Position numbers and translations under genes: made by a program. Shown one piece after another: positions 22,107-33,803 of a stretch of 64,000 bases of DNA. This DNA is from Agelas oroides (taxonomy: Eukaryota; Porifera; Demospongiae; Agelasida; Agelasidae): contig OX422183.1 of NCBI GenBank assembly GCA_949130485.1, positions 22,985,702-23,049,701 on the forward strand, read 5' to 3'. Under the pieces are notes generated by a model that was not told the DNA's origin, did no database searches, and was given only the letters and a program-made list of their open reading frames with translations. Every line of letters begins with the position of its first letter. Positions within the stretch are counted from its first letter, which is position 1.

Positions 22107-25100
22107 CTGCACCAGCACAACCACAGAAAGTTGTAAAGTGATGTTTCCTATAAGCTACCTTGTTTACAGTTGTAAACTACCTTGTATGTTTGCTAATAAC
22201 AACAAGGACCAATCTGGTTGGATAATATACAATAACCACCCTTCTCCTAATTGGGCTCCACCCTTGGAGCCAGGGTGGTTGTTGCACATCTATAGTACAA
22301 ATCTTGTGATTTGGTTGAGTGATCCAATGAACTTGCCTTTTTTTTTTATCTGACAGTAGACAAGCACACATATACATATTACAGTAGCAATGGCTATTAA
22401 TGCAATTCCACCACCAACTGCACCAGCAATGATTCCGCCATTGTCTAGAAAAGGAATAATAAACACTTGCATGAACATCTGTAGCTGAACTGCAAACTAA
22501 CAGTGATTGATTTTCAACTGAAATCAGATAATAAAACAAGTCTGATTTTCATCCTTCACAGTGACCTCAGGGAGATGTGTTTCACTGATTGTTCATGCTG
22601 TACATAGACTAGTCAAGTAGAGATCAAATCATGATGCCAGTCTATGGTTTATTTATGTGCTTACTCAAGCAGCGCCACTGTAAAATGAATACACTTACCA
22701 ATAGGTAGTCCGACAGTTGGGGTTGATGTTGGATTTAGAACTGCAAGAACAGCAAGAAGTCTAATAAAATCGACCTCATGCACAACTTGTTTTGATACCA
22801 AATTTCAATTGTAATTTTATTAATAATGTATGTACCAGAAGTTGATGAAGATGGGTAATTAGTGCTAACATTGAAATTGTAGTACTAGGGTAACATACCA
22901 AGATATGCAGTGGATAATGTTAGTATATATGGCACAGCATAATTATATAATTATGCATGCTTTTGTGGAGGATTTTGAATGGTAAAATTATTCCCGCCCC
23001 AACCAGAAAAGAAAGAAGTAAGGTTTTTAACAGGACATGGTGAATACTGAGTTGAAACTGTCAGGTAACTAGTAATGGTGTACCATCACCATTAATCATT
23101 CAATGGAAACAATGACCAGAAACCATACATTGCTTACTGTACTCTGGTGTTGTGAAGTCCCCTCGCACTGTAACAGTGAGATCTTCACTAACTGCAGACA
23201 CAGTGTAGTAGTACACAGTTGTGGAGTTCAGTCGCTCCCTCAGTACCACACTGACAGAGTCCCCTGCTGTACCAGTCTCAGTGGACTCAGCAGAGTATGG
23301 TAGGTTCATGTAGGTTGGGTCAGTCCCATACTGGACTGTACAGTGAGCAGAGCCAGTGAACCCAGACAGAAATATGCAGTTAAGTCTTGCATCACTGGGT
23401 GAGTTTACATCTACTTCTCCAGTTAGGAGACTGTTTGTTGTATCTACATGGAAGAAGGGGGGGTTGATTGTATAGACTACTCGCTAGTACAAGAGGAGTA
23501 ACAGTACCCAAATTTGCTGCTTTCCCAATTGGTTAGCCTGTAGAACAGTTTTGAAATTTATGCACATGCATTATTAATGACAGGACTATAAGTAGTGTAT
23601 TAGTAAACCTATGACTATAAGCATGAAAGTATTAACAGAAAGTCCCACCTTCATAAGATTTTCAAGTCACCAACTTTCTGCACAACATTTAGCACATTTT
23701 ATTATATTGTGGTAACTAGTGTACTAGTGTATGCAGCAACCACAGTTACAGTGTTCAGATTAAAGACATATTGGGCACGTTTGTTACACAGTGTTTATAC
23801 CTATATATAACTCACTGATGGTTTGTGCTGTACATGTTCTTGCAGCTCCCATTCCCACCTCATTCTCAGCAGAAACTGACACATTGCCATAACTTAAGGA
23901 GAGATTTGAGGGTGGCTCAAAGGTGTGGCTACACCTCCCAGCAGTACACTCAGAAATGTTCACACTGTCAGTATCCACACAAGATCTGGTCTGAAAACTG
24001 ATGTTATACTGTGTGATGTTTGGGCCCAGACATATCTGCCCTGGGTTCACTGGATCCTGGAAGGAGATATTATCATTTTTTTTTGATGGCTAATCATGCT
24101 TTTGACAGAATGAAACTCAGCTGCAATAAGTATTTAGCATCTATAGGCATAGGTAGTCATTGGAGTAGCAGATTATGAAACAGTGACACAGCAGTGTGGT
24201 TGTTTTTTTTTTTACAAATGGATAGCTGGCCACAGTCTTACTGCCATACATAGGCTCTATTTCCCAATGCTGGCAAGTGAGGGTCAGATCTGTAAGACTT
24301 GGACATGAAATGATACTTTTCAAAACAAAACAATTTTGTGATTTTTATGGCTGAGCTCCTAAGATTGTCCTCCCAGGACAGAATCAAAATAATGTCACCG
24401 ATGTGAGTATACTTTCAATGGTTTCTACATGTATTACTCAAGGTCTAAGCTGCATTTTTCTGCTTCCAATCTAAAGAGCTGTAGCTGTACTACACCTTGA
24501 CACGAAAGAGCATTTATCCTCATCCCAGTAGTAACACAAGATGCATAGCTTGTGGGAGGCAAATTTTGAGGGTGGCTTGAAGGTGTAGCTACACCTCTCA
24601 GCTGTGCATTCAGCAATGTTCAAAATTCTCAATAACAGAAACAGTCTTGAACTGAGTTGGTACTGTGTGATGTTCCCACTTGGATCTGGACATACCGTAA
24701 AATCGGGATATTAATTAACCCTAACCCACTTTTTTCACTTGTGACTACTTTAAGGTGGCAGAGAACCCTGTACTTTCAAGGTCGACAAGCCTGGAATCCA
24801 AGCTGATAGATGTCTCTGTCTTGTTAAACTAGTAGCAAACAGTCAGTTTTCAAGAGTCTTCATCCGTTCACTGTCTGTAAAATTAAGTTAGTTGAGATGT
24901 GGCCTGGCGGAACCCTCATGTGGTGGTTGGAACTTTGAAGATAAGCTTAGATCGACTTTAAAAAAAAATTAAAAAAAAAAACCGAGGAGTTTTAGTACAG
25001 TGCTGTAGTGTCAGTAGCTGTGAGTAGTGCGTAATGCCTGCTTGTGAAAGCAAGTTTGTGTCTAGAAGCAGCAGAAGGGCCACAGTGGCCAAGACTGTAC

Positions 25101-28100
25101 TCACTGGGTAGGCCCAGGTCTTGCGATCGTATGCCTAGCCTAGTAGGACACCGTGGCCAGGTGCTCCGAGTGCTGGGCTGGGCTTTAACTAGAATGCGCA
25201 ATATATCGTGTGCAGTCAAAGTTGTCAATTCCAAGAACAGTGACAAACATGAGTCTAGCCTGACTTTGAGAGTAGCTCTGAACAAAAGCTGGCACAGATT
25301 GATTTGAGATACATTGGTGGATAGGACGCTAGCTAGAGTGAGTATGTAGATGCGTCCATCGAGTGGCAATTTTGGGTTCATGAATATATTAATGAGCCAC
25401 TAAAACCCTTTTTAACATTAGGCGAAGCAAGATTGCCCTAAAGCAAACCCTAACCCTGAAACTAGGAGTAACCCTGGTCCTGACTGTAACCAAAGTTTAT
25501 GTTTTTGTTAACCTCTGCCGAAAAACTTCCCTGCCACCTTAAGCCTATAGCTACATGCCTTTAGTGTACCGTATCTCCATTTCTGTCCAAGCTCTGACTC
25601 CACTTCCAGCCTTAATAAGTAGAGTCGTGACCTTAACCACGCCCACTCATTAACGAACATGCAATGGTTAGCACTCTCGGTTGTCAAACACCCCCTCAGA
25701 GCCCAAGCAGCCTTCCCCGCCAGAAATGAACCCCCTACAAGGTGAGAGTAGCATTTTCTAAGCCTGTCCATGCAGCCAGGGCAAGAATTGGCCCACACGG
25801 TCCCAACCATGACACTTTTACACCTGAGCCTAGTAGCTACCATGTGCCTTTCTGCTGCAAGCGCGCAGTATGATGTAACCAAAAGTGCACTATAGGGTTT
25901 AAAGGGTTAATTAAGTTGGCACGCTGGTCACTCGGCAGAGGTTAACAAAAACATATATAGGGTTACAGTCAGGAGCAGGGTTACTCCTAGTGTCAGGGTT
26001 AGGGTTTGCTTTAGGGCAATCTTGCTTTGCCTAATTTTAAATCAGGTTTTATTAATATATTCATGAACCCAAAATTGCCACTCAATGAACGCATCTACAC
26101 GATCACTGTAGTCAGTAGGGTCTCAACCACCAATGTGTTTCAGATCAATCTAGGCTAGCTTTTGTTCAGAGCTACTCTCAAAGTCAGGCTAGGCTCATGT
26201 TTATCACTACTCTTGAAATGGACAACTTTGACTGCACCAAAATCACTGCACTTTGAAAAAAATTCACACCTTGTCTATGGGAGGGGCTCATTCACGAGTG
26301 GAAGCACGCATTGGGCACATGCTGCTCCATATGGGAAATGCAACTATTATGCATTTTGTGTATATTGAATGTATTTTATGTATGAATGTTTGTTGGATGT
26401 TGCTTAGCAACCAAATGTTTAAATAAAACAAAGTGGAATAGGTGGAGGTGGTGATAGGGTGTGGCATTGAGTTGCTAGGGGTAACATCCAATAAATAAGG
26501 TGCATTCCCCAGACAGAACAGCATTCACCCTTCAGGCTGGTGAAAGCAACTACTATAATTATTTATTTGTATGTATGTATGTATGTATGTATGTATGTTT
26601 GTATGTATGTATGTATGTATGTAGCTACGTATATATGTCTGAACAATCATTATCTCTGTATGTATGTATGTATGCCTAAAAAAAGGAAAGGCTAAATCCA
26701 CTACATGTCATGTAAAGTGGCCAACTACAAAGAACACGTCTGACTTTTGGTCATTATAGTAATATTTCCACCTCATCAGCTGAAATGATACTTTTCGGAA
26801 CCTGTGAACTAAAATATTTTGTGAAATTTATAAAAGTATTTCAGAGGGTTCAACATAAAGATTATTATCAAATTTTACTTCCTGGCCTATCATAAAATTG
26901 TTCTTAGTTTGTCCTAGTACAGTATTTAAGCACATGGCACAAATGTTGATATACTTGTGGATGCCGCATTCATTTTCAGTGTTACTCTGTTTCTGCACTC
27001 AAACGTAATAGATAATTATGCTACACTTTCACATGCAGGAGTATTTGATCTGTAGCTAACTATGCATGCACAATTAACCTCAAAATAAAATAATATTCTG
27101 TGTGTAAACATCAAAACATTACTAGATGTTTACCATGCAATTTTAGAACACTTGTAATGTCACAAGCATGCAACTTACATAATCCCAGGTAGTTATGATG
27201 AACAGAAGACTCTGTGATGACTGGTTGTATACTAGGGTGATGTTGCAGCCGCTGGGAGCTACAGGGACTGTAGGAGAATAATTACAGTATTTTAATGTAT
27301 CCACAAGTTTGGGAGCATACATTAGTGAAGGATCAAGCTGACATGTCAGTCCTATCCAAACACGAGTGACTGTGTTCTACATAGAATCAAGTGGGGTTGC
27401 ATTTGCTTCTGATACTGTAGTAACTATAAATCAATCAAAAATGTAGCTTTACTTCCTTCTGCTATACAATAACATTACACCTTCTGATAGCAAGGGAAGC
27501 CAAAGTGTCATGTAATATACGGATCCTAGCCGAGATACTAAGCTTGATCTTCCAAATGCCAATGAAATTACTGAACCAAGCATTGGAATCAAGGATAGCT
27601 TGTAGATGCAGTTCAACATGTAGCACATGAAAAACTGTGCTGCATACATGGATGTTGTACTGAGATTATGTACAGCTGCACCACAAAGAGACAGGAAGTA
27701 GTAAACTGAACCTGTGCAGTTTCTAATATGCCACGTAATGTTGGAGCTCTGTTCTGAGTCTGATGGTTCCCTCTCTGGACTGCAACTTTCATTTGTTGGA
27801 AAAGCAGGTGTGAAATTTAAATGAGGTATATCAGGCATTATGAAACATCCAATTTGGACGTAGGTGCTGCTCTCCATTGAAACACTGGCATTGTAACTCA
27901 GACGAGAAGTGAAAGTACCAGAACTGTTACATTCAGTTGGTTTAATCACTTCCACAAACACTTGAGGTAGCCATCTGGTGCTATCATCACTGGTATTTAG
28001 TTTTCTGTCAAGGCAAAATATTGTAGTGTTGTTATCCCACCAGCAAATGATTTCACTGCAGGCTGCTGTGCAGTCGCAAACAACTAGTACTTCTCCATCA

Positions 28101-28687
28101 CATAAGTAACACTGATCTGGTGTACAGGTCAAGTTTGCTGGGTTACTTGCAACAATGAGACCTGCATGAATGGAAACTCGACAGGTAGATACATTCTAAA
28201 TGTAACAAAAAATCACACTAAGCCTTTGCTGATATTTATTTCAACTCTTTTTATAGTACTGCACTCTAATACCTGGTCATTGAATATATCTACCACTGTC
28301 TGACAATCACAAAAGTTGTAGCTAGTTTTCTCTTGTATTTAATAAAGGGACAACATGCTGAGCAATTTATATTACAGTAATTTCTATTACTTCACCATTA
28401 CCTAGTATAAATTACACACCTAGACTATCTAGACTATCCATATTGCACTGCTCCATTGTAATGCTTGTTTGAATACCACTTTCTTAATTAGAACGAATTC
28501 ATTATGATAATGTAGATAAACAAGACAGAGAGGTTACCATTCAAAATTTCCCACTATATGATAATTATTCATCCTGTTAAAAGGTTGAGTATGTCAGTAA
28601 AAAATTGGGAGGTGGTATAGTACGTACAATTGTACCTGTTAATGAGTAAGTTGATACCAGCAGAATGAAGATTAGTTCATTTGTCAT
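22035..28687 (-). CDS. Gene C: receptor-like protein (signal peptide, Ig-like, FN3, FN3-like, stalk, two TM exons)
   Basis: Exons in order: 28636-28687 (signal peptide MTNELIFILLVSTYSLT), 27712-28161 (Ig-like, 150 codons), 27179-27267 and 23816-24056 (FN3 split in phase 0 by a 3.1-kb intron), 23138-23443 (FN3-like, with YGTDPTYMNLPYSAEST), 22699-22740 (14-residue Thr/Pro stalk), then a TM exon at 22337-22444 and another at 22035-22106. All joins are phase 1 except the phase-0 FN3 split, and no stop interrupts them. Eleven or more Cys in the Ig exon suggest extra disulfides. The product is a single-pass surface protein by inference; ligand and signalling are unknown. The cytoplasmic end was not found. 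Confidence 0.72.
22337..22444 (-). CDS. Gene C TM exon, upstream copy, GC donor
   Basis: It reads DNGGIIAGAVGGGIALIAIA then TVICICVLVYCQIKKKG: about 24 hydrophobic residues followed by a basic stop-transfer signal. The exon ends AAAG|GCAAGTTC, a GC donor with an otherwise good consensus. It starts and ends in phase 1, so it can be exchanged with, or spliced to, the next TM exon. Confidence 0.65.
24545..24680 (-). pseudogene. Relic of an FN3 exon in the gene C intron
   Basis: The stretch GAGGGTGGCTTGAAGGTGTA, CTACACCTCTCAGCTGTGCATT and TTGGTACTGTGTGATGTT aligns with the second FN3 exons of genes C (23816-24056) and D (39921-40164), but the frame is broken and the ends are missing. It suggests a former tandem exon or gene copy. 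Confidence 0.55.
25209..26238. mobile_element. Foldback element with about 300-bp terminal inverted repeats
   Basis: The arm 25209-25518 (from GTGCAGTCAAAGTTGTC to TTAACCTCTGCCG) is the inverse of 25929-26238 at high but not perfect identity. The centre (25519-25928) has no recognised domain, and the longest ORFs in it are shared with neither family nor frame. It sits in the 3.1-kb FN3 intron of gene C. This is a DNA-type foldback or MITE-like element, class unknown. Confidence 0.75.
26566..26676. repeat. (GTAT)n microsatellite
   Basis: About 60 bp of GTAT repeats run from 26566, interrupted by GTTT and GTAGCTAC, with a second short run near 26658. It is intronic in gene C. Confidence 0.9.
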
Positions 28688-29464
28688 GATCTAGCATACA
28701 AAGAGAAGCATACAAGTTCAGAGCACATGTATATAGCATATCATTACATGATGACCCCCAAGGTATTTCAGTGTAAGTGAAAATGTACTGAAAATGTTAC
28801 TGTTTTTTTTCAGCATAGTTTACAACTGTCATTACTAAGAAATAACTGCGTATAAACAAAGAGGCGTTCCAAAATTATGGAATTATGACAGTTAGAGTTA
28901 GTTATTTGGCCAGTAAGCACTCTGACAAAGGCAATCATTATGGTGTGGAGTCGGATATAGGATACAGTAACTTGGCACTTCATCTCCTTGTAATGGTGGT
29001 TGGGTTGAGGTATTAGTTTTGTCGGGGCCAGTTCTGACTGTTAAATTGCAGGAGTACAGGGATGCAGATACCTACCTACCTTACCAGAATGCTGCTCCAG
29101 TACACGACCAACAAACAAGTAGTACATTGACAATTAGTTGGAGAATAAGCACATGCAGTTATCCTTGTGCATATTAAGGAGGTGGGTAGGCAATTGACTT
29201 GGCTACTGATGTTGTGCATGATAATCAAAATTCCTCAAGTTTCTGGTTATTGGTGATTCGGTGAGTGTCATATATCAACTCCTATATAGTAACATGGGAG
29301 GTCACTGCTACAGTGCATGCATTAATAACAGATTGCAAGAAAAATGGTCGGATTCAAACCTACTAGCTACTCTTGCCTACAGCACAAGATGCCTTATCCA
29401 GGGTTGGTGTTACTTAATATTTCCATCTATTTGGAGCAAGCAAAAACTCTGGACATAATTAGTT

Positions 29465-29765
29465 TAAACCACCCTTGACAAAATCACAGTTCTGACAATA
29501 CATCTTCAGTACACAGTATAGATCACAGTGTAGGTTAATCCCCCTTGACGCAAATTAGCTATATTTCAAAATACACCCGTACGCAATTATAATTAATCAC
29601 TCCAGCCCTCCTTGATGCAAATTGTAATTCTGACGATCACCCCCTGTACGTGTTTAATTCTAACCACTTAACGTAATCACATCTGACAATAATTATACTA
29701 ACTCCCTGTACCTAATTAAAGTTGACGACTTCCACCCCCCCTTGACGCAAATCATATTCCGACAG
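29465..29765. repeat. Diverged tandem array around CCCTTGACGCAAAT and TCTGACAAT
   Basis: Blocks such as CCACCCTTGACAAAATCACA, CCCCCTTGACGCAAATTAG, CCTCCTTGATGCAAATTG and CCCCCTTGACGCAAATC recur at irregular 50-120 bp spacing, alternating with TCTGAC.AT and CCCTGTACGT blocks. It is best read as an old minisatellite upstream of gene C. Confidence 0.55.
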
Positions 29766-29811
29766 CACCCCTCCTGGACCCACAGGGGGTGAATGCTTAT
29801 TAAATGGATGC

Positions 29812-29873
29812 TTGGCCAATGTCGTACAGCGATCGGACGTCTCGTCAGTCGCTATTCGACATTGGCCACGCCC
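29812..29873. repeat. Short inverted repeat (hairpin)
   Basis: GGCCAATGTCG then AGCGA at the left pairs with TCGCT then CGACATTGGCC at the right, with a GACGTC in the loop region. It could be an old MITE end or a regulatory hairpin upstream of gene C. Confidence 0.55.
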
Positions 29874-30508
29874 ACCCAAAGCCATGGATAATCGTTTCGG
29901 ATGTCTCTCTTGAACCAGGTAAACGACTTTACCAACTCTCTTTACCATAAACAGGTTCTCTAATGGTTAGTCGAAGGGGTAACGTAAAGTATTTAGCGAA
30001 CACTGGGGAGAGTTCGTACAACTTTTGACATCGAAATAAAATTTTCAGCTTCCCATCCGTTAAACTTTACAGCTTATGACTAAAACTTTTACGTATCCCC
30101 CTCTGACGACTGTTGAATTTTATCCAGACCAAGAATGGAGGATGTAGCTCTCACACCCTGCGAATGAAACGGCCCAAAAAGTTGTTGAACTTAACTGCTC
30201 TCCGCGTTGTTTCCTGTAACATAGTTAGTACTTACTATGGACTACATAAATTTTGGCTGTAAGCGATCGCACAACTAATGAGTTGAGACATCACTTGTGA
30301 AATTATTTACCCGCCACTCGGGAACGAGGCTAACCAGCTGTATGGCACTGGCTGCTTTTATAAGAAGCTGTGTGATGCTTATTGTCCACATATATACGTG
30401 CTGTCACATTAATTAACTAAACACATACTTAAATCTACTGTTAAACTCACTAGCGTGTGACTTGCTCAGGCAATTTTATACACAGTTTCTCGGTCACCTC
30501 AGACGTAT

Positions 30509-30537
30509 ATCCGTAAGACACCGCCAACCACTTTGCG
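30509..30537. promoter_or_regulatory. Conserved 29-bp element upstream of gene C
   Basis: A 29-bp stretch beginning ATCCGTAAGACACC is identical to 43102-43130 upstream of gene D, although the surrounding sequence has diverged. It lies about 1.8 kb upstream of the gene C start codon (0.6 kb for D). It could be a promoter or 5' UTR element, or simply the best-preserved part of the duplicated flank. Confidence 0.4.
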
Positions 30538-30570
30538 GTTGTTAGTCAGTCTGCAACTGTCGACAACTAT

Positions 30571-32310
30571 TACTCCCATGCCTCCCCTCAAGCATTCCTT
30601 ATACTTCTGTAGATGTTATTCATTCTATTATGTTACCTAATTATACACAACAGTAAAAGACAAACAAATTCCAAGTGTTATATATTCATAGCTATCATGA
30701 CCAAGGCAACATGAATACAGTAATTGAGGAGACAAGTAACCACTCATATAATGAACTGAACCATACATTTGACAGAACAAGTTTGGACAGGTGTCACTCA
30801 CAGCGGTGATCACTTCATTGAAGCATTGAAGATACATAACAATCTTATTTGTGAGCTATATTCATGCATACCATGCAAGTCAGTAGCTATAGCTGTTTGC
30901 ATAAACTGTAACACAGTTGGCGAACATTCAAAAGTGTATGTCAAAATGTGCATTGGTTCTATTTCCTATCCCTCAATAGGCTTGGATATGTCCTTTTTAC
31001 TCAGACACTTCTCCATGTTCCCGCAAGAAAAGTTCAGTCAAGATAAAATGCTACTTTGTTTGTACAGTTTCAGTCTATGAATACTATTCTAGGGATACAT
31101 TGCTTGTAACAGTTGTGGTTTCTAAGAAGTAACAAATAACACTATACTGTGCATTCCACACCATACACATGCAACCACCCCCAATAAACAATAGCATTCT
31201 GGATTTTATGAATACTCAAGATCCATGATAGTAGTGATCTAGAATGTGAATGTTAGGACAAAGGTATTCATGAACGTACCACATCAGGTAGACAATCACT
31301 GGTTGAATGCAGTTCCATTGTTCTATTCCAAACTGCAGCATCATTGAAGAACAGCACCACTGAACTCACTGCAGCTGAGGTCAAACTTCTTTGCTACTTT
31401 GTACAACATAATTCTGCCTCAACCAGCAGCAGCCTGCGGAAATCAATAACTTGTCAGGTATAAAAAATGCTGTGTTGAAACTGGAACACTCCCAGCTGAA
31501 AAAGCTGCTGCTTCTCTCTCATGAGAACAAAGCAAGGCTGAGATAACAGTATATAGTGTACTGTATACTTAATGAGGAAACATTAGCTCTATATCCACAA
31601 TAATGTTAGCCAAGAACTAAAAAGAAAGCCATGAAGGCTTTGCTTACGGTTGTTGAGATGCCCCATGTGCCATACTCTATATAGTATGAGTGCTGTTGCA
31701 GGGGCTTATCCAAGGGGGGTTGAATGTGTAGCTAGCCACCTCCCTTATAAAATTTGTGTGTGTTTGTGTCTTGCCATAATTACGTTTATTTTGTTTACAT
31801 TCCCATATCATCATGCATTCCTTATTACAGAAACATATAATGTGTGTATGAGGAAGTACTTGAGATATCTCATCAATCATATAAAACATAAGGATTGCAC
31901 ATTCCCCTTGGGTTTTTACTTCATAAATTTCACAAATGCTAATATCAAAGCCATGATGTGCCAAACCCCAAGGTTTCCTAGTCTCTCTCCGGTCATGGTG
32001 GTACAAAGCCATGCATGTGTATATCTGCCTGAAGTAAGAAAATAACCTCTCTGCTTCTGCACTGCTCGTTGGATGAGCAGTTTTTGCTATTCTTCTTGAA
32101 TAAAAACAGTGCTTTCTACGTAATTCATGAATAATTAATTTGAAAATTTCCCGGCACACAAAGTGCACAGGAAGACAGCCACCCCACCTCCACAAATCCT
32201 GGATCAGCCACTGAGTTGATATAGCAATATGATTTTGTAGATTGCATTCTCTGATTTAGGTATATGTTGTACTTAATTGGTTCAAATATTACTTCCAAAA
32301 CAGTGTCATG
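30571..32310. repeat. Tandem repeat-rich duplication, copy 1
   Basis: It begins GCCTCCCCTCAAGCATTCC and aligns with 33804-36133 to about the AAC.ATGTCATGA block. A conserved exon-like plus-strand piece (31341-31457, CTGCAG acceptor to CAG|GTATAA) reads TELTAAEVKLLCYFVQHN in both copies. A MITE-like element sits at 31696-32215. No gene was identified. Confidence 0.7.
31696..32215. mobile_element. MITE-like element with ends CAGGGGCT.ATCC / GGATCAGCCACTG
   Basis: The left end GCAGGGGCTTATCCAAGG and the right end CCTGGATCAGCCACTG are inverted versions of each other. The interior has no ORF of note. A second copy at 35492-36035, with left end GCAGGGGCTGATCC, was carried by the tandem duplication. 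Confidence 0.6.
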
Positions 32311-33803
32311 ACAGTAGTACCTCTTCTGTGCCTGCTCTGAGCTATGAAAGAGAATCCATAGCAATGCATGGCTCAACTGACATTTTCACTACCACATTTT
32401 CTTTTATAGAGGTACTTCAGATAAAATTGTAAGTAATTACATGTTGTACCTTGTAATTTGATTGCAGATGCCATGTAATATTCATAGCATTATTAACTCC
32501 CAATGGATACTCCATTACAGAAAGGGTGGGATCACTTCCACCTAACTCTTGCTTTTACCAGTCTTGTGATGCATGAGGAACACTATTTAGCCTGACCATT
32601 TGCATGATCAGAGTGCTTCATAGCCTCGTTCCCAGGCTCTCGTGTGTGGGCGGAGAATCAGTATTTTGCGAGACACCATTCTATGCATGTATACAATGCT
32701 TGATTCCTTCTTTGAGCTTTTATGCAACCACCATACTTGGCTATTTACACTTACTGTCATTTCAATACAGGATGTAAGCATTCATCTTCAAAGAATTAAC
32801 TTCTTGGCAACTAAACACCAACTTGGTACACTTTCTCAAGCCATGAAACAATGTTGCCATTATATCTCCAGTTGACTTGCTGCTCTCTGCATAATTGCAT
32901 CCTAAAATGCCACCGCACATAGTAAAGGTATAAAGCAAACCAGTTCTGCACGTACAACAGATGAGGAAACGTCTCAAATCAGCATACCCTTGTATGTTTG
33001 GTGTATAAAATCAGAACATCCTATAAACTATACTATAATGCATTCATCTTCTAGGCAACTGAACACCATAAATTGAGTAAATTGTAATGAATCCATAAAT
33101 ACCTCTGATATATTTTCTATTTTCGCGCGGTAAACAATCGTTGTTTTAATAATTACAGCTATCGAAAATTTTCCGCAAGTTTAATTTCTGTTGCCGTTAG
33201 ATGCACAAGCTGTCATAATTTTAGTGAATTAGTGTAATTACTTACAAAATTTCCTATATGACTTGCCACTCTTTGTGACAGGTAGTATGTACAATACCCA
33301 CATTCCCACACACTTCACCACGTCAGAAAACTATATCCTTGATGTCCTGAAATATAAGTATTGTTTGATAGTCTCAATACAATTGCCATTTCATGTATAA
33401 GTCAAGTCCATATGGCTTCATACAGCTACATCATACCATAGCGTGCATGTTACACAGTTACGCTAGGTTGTTGTTGTCTGCTACATTCCATGATTGCTTT
33501 TGTAGTTATCCAAAACTTTCATAGCTTTCCCTACATATTTGTTATAAGCATGCCTCTATCAAATCTCTCCCACAAAACAGACACTGCATGTTGAAACAAC
33601 TCCAGCTTTTTTGATATGGCAGACAGTCGTACCGATATGGCAGAGAGGAAGTAGAATTCGATTTCTGTCTTGTATACTGAGCCAGATTGGTTGTGCATAG
33701 CTGCATGTGACTTCGGAACTTCATCATAATTCCCAATTGGCTGATCATACAGTTGTTTGAATTGTGAACTCATAGTTGCTTAGATATGAACCATAACAAA
33801 ACA
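32310..33803. other. Spacer between the duplicated blocks
   Basis: AT-rich DNA. It has a foldback family end (AGCCTCGTTCCCAGGCTC, about 32623) and, at 33540-33790, a block also found at 44580-45010 and 45130-45680. Nothing coding was recognised. Confidence 0.5.

Larger units (their letters stand above)
28688..30560. other. Upstream region of gene C
   Basis: No exon was recognised. Parts align with the region upstream of gene D (for example CACGACCAACAAACAAGTAG here and TACGACCAACAAGCAAGTAG near 43013), so the two genes were duplicated with their 5' flanks. It contains a diverged minisatellite (29465-29765), an inverted repeat (29812-29873) and the conserved 29-mer (30509-30537). Confidence 0.55.

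Noticed and set aside
24992-25882. ORFs of 124-129 codons on the minus strand
   Set aside because: They lie in the arms and centre of the foldback element, have no domain-like pattern and cross the arm boundary.
31677-32195. 172-codon minus-strand ORF
   Set aside because: It spans a MITE-like element from end to end and the second copy at 35492-36035 breaks the frame.
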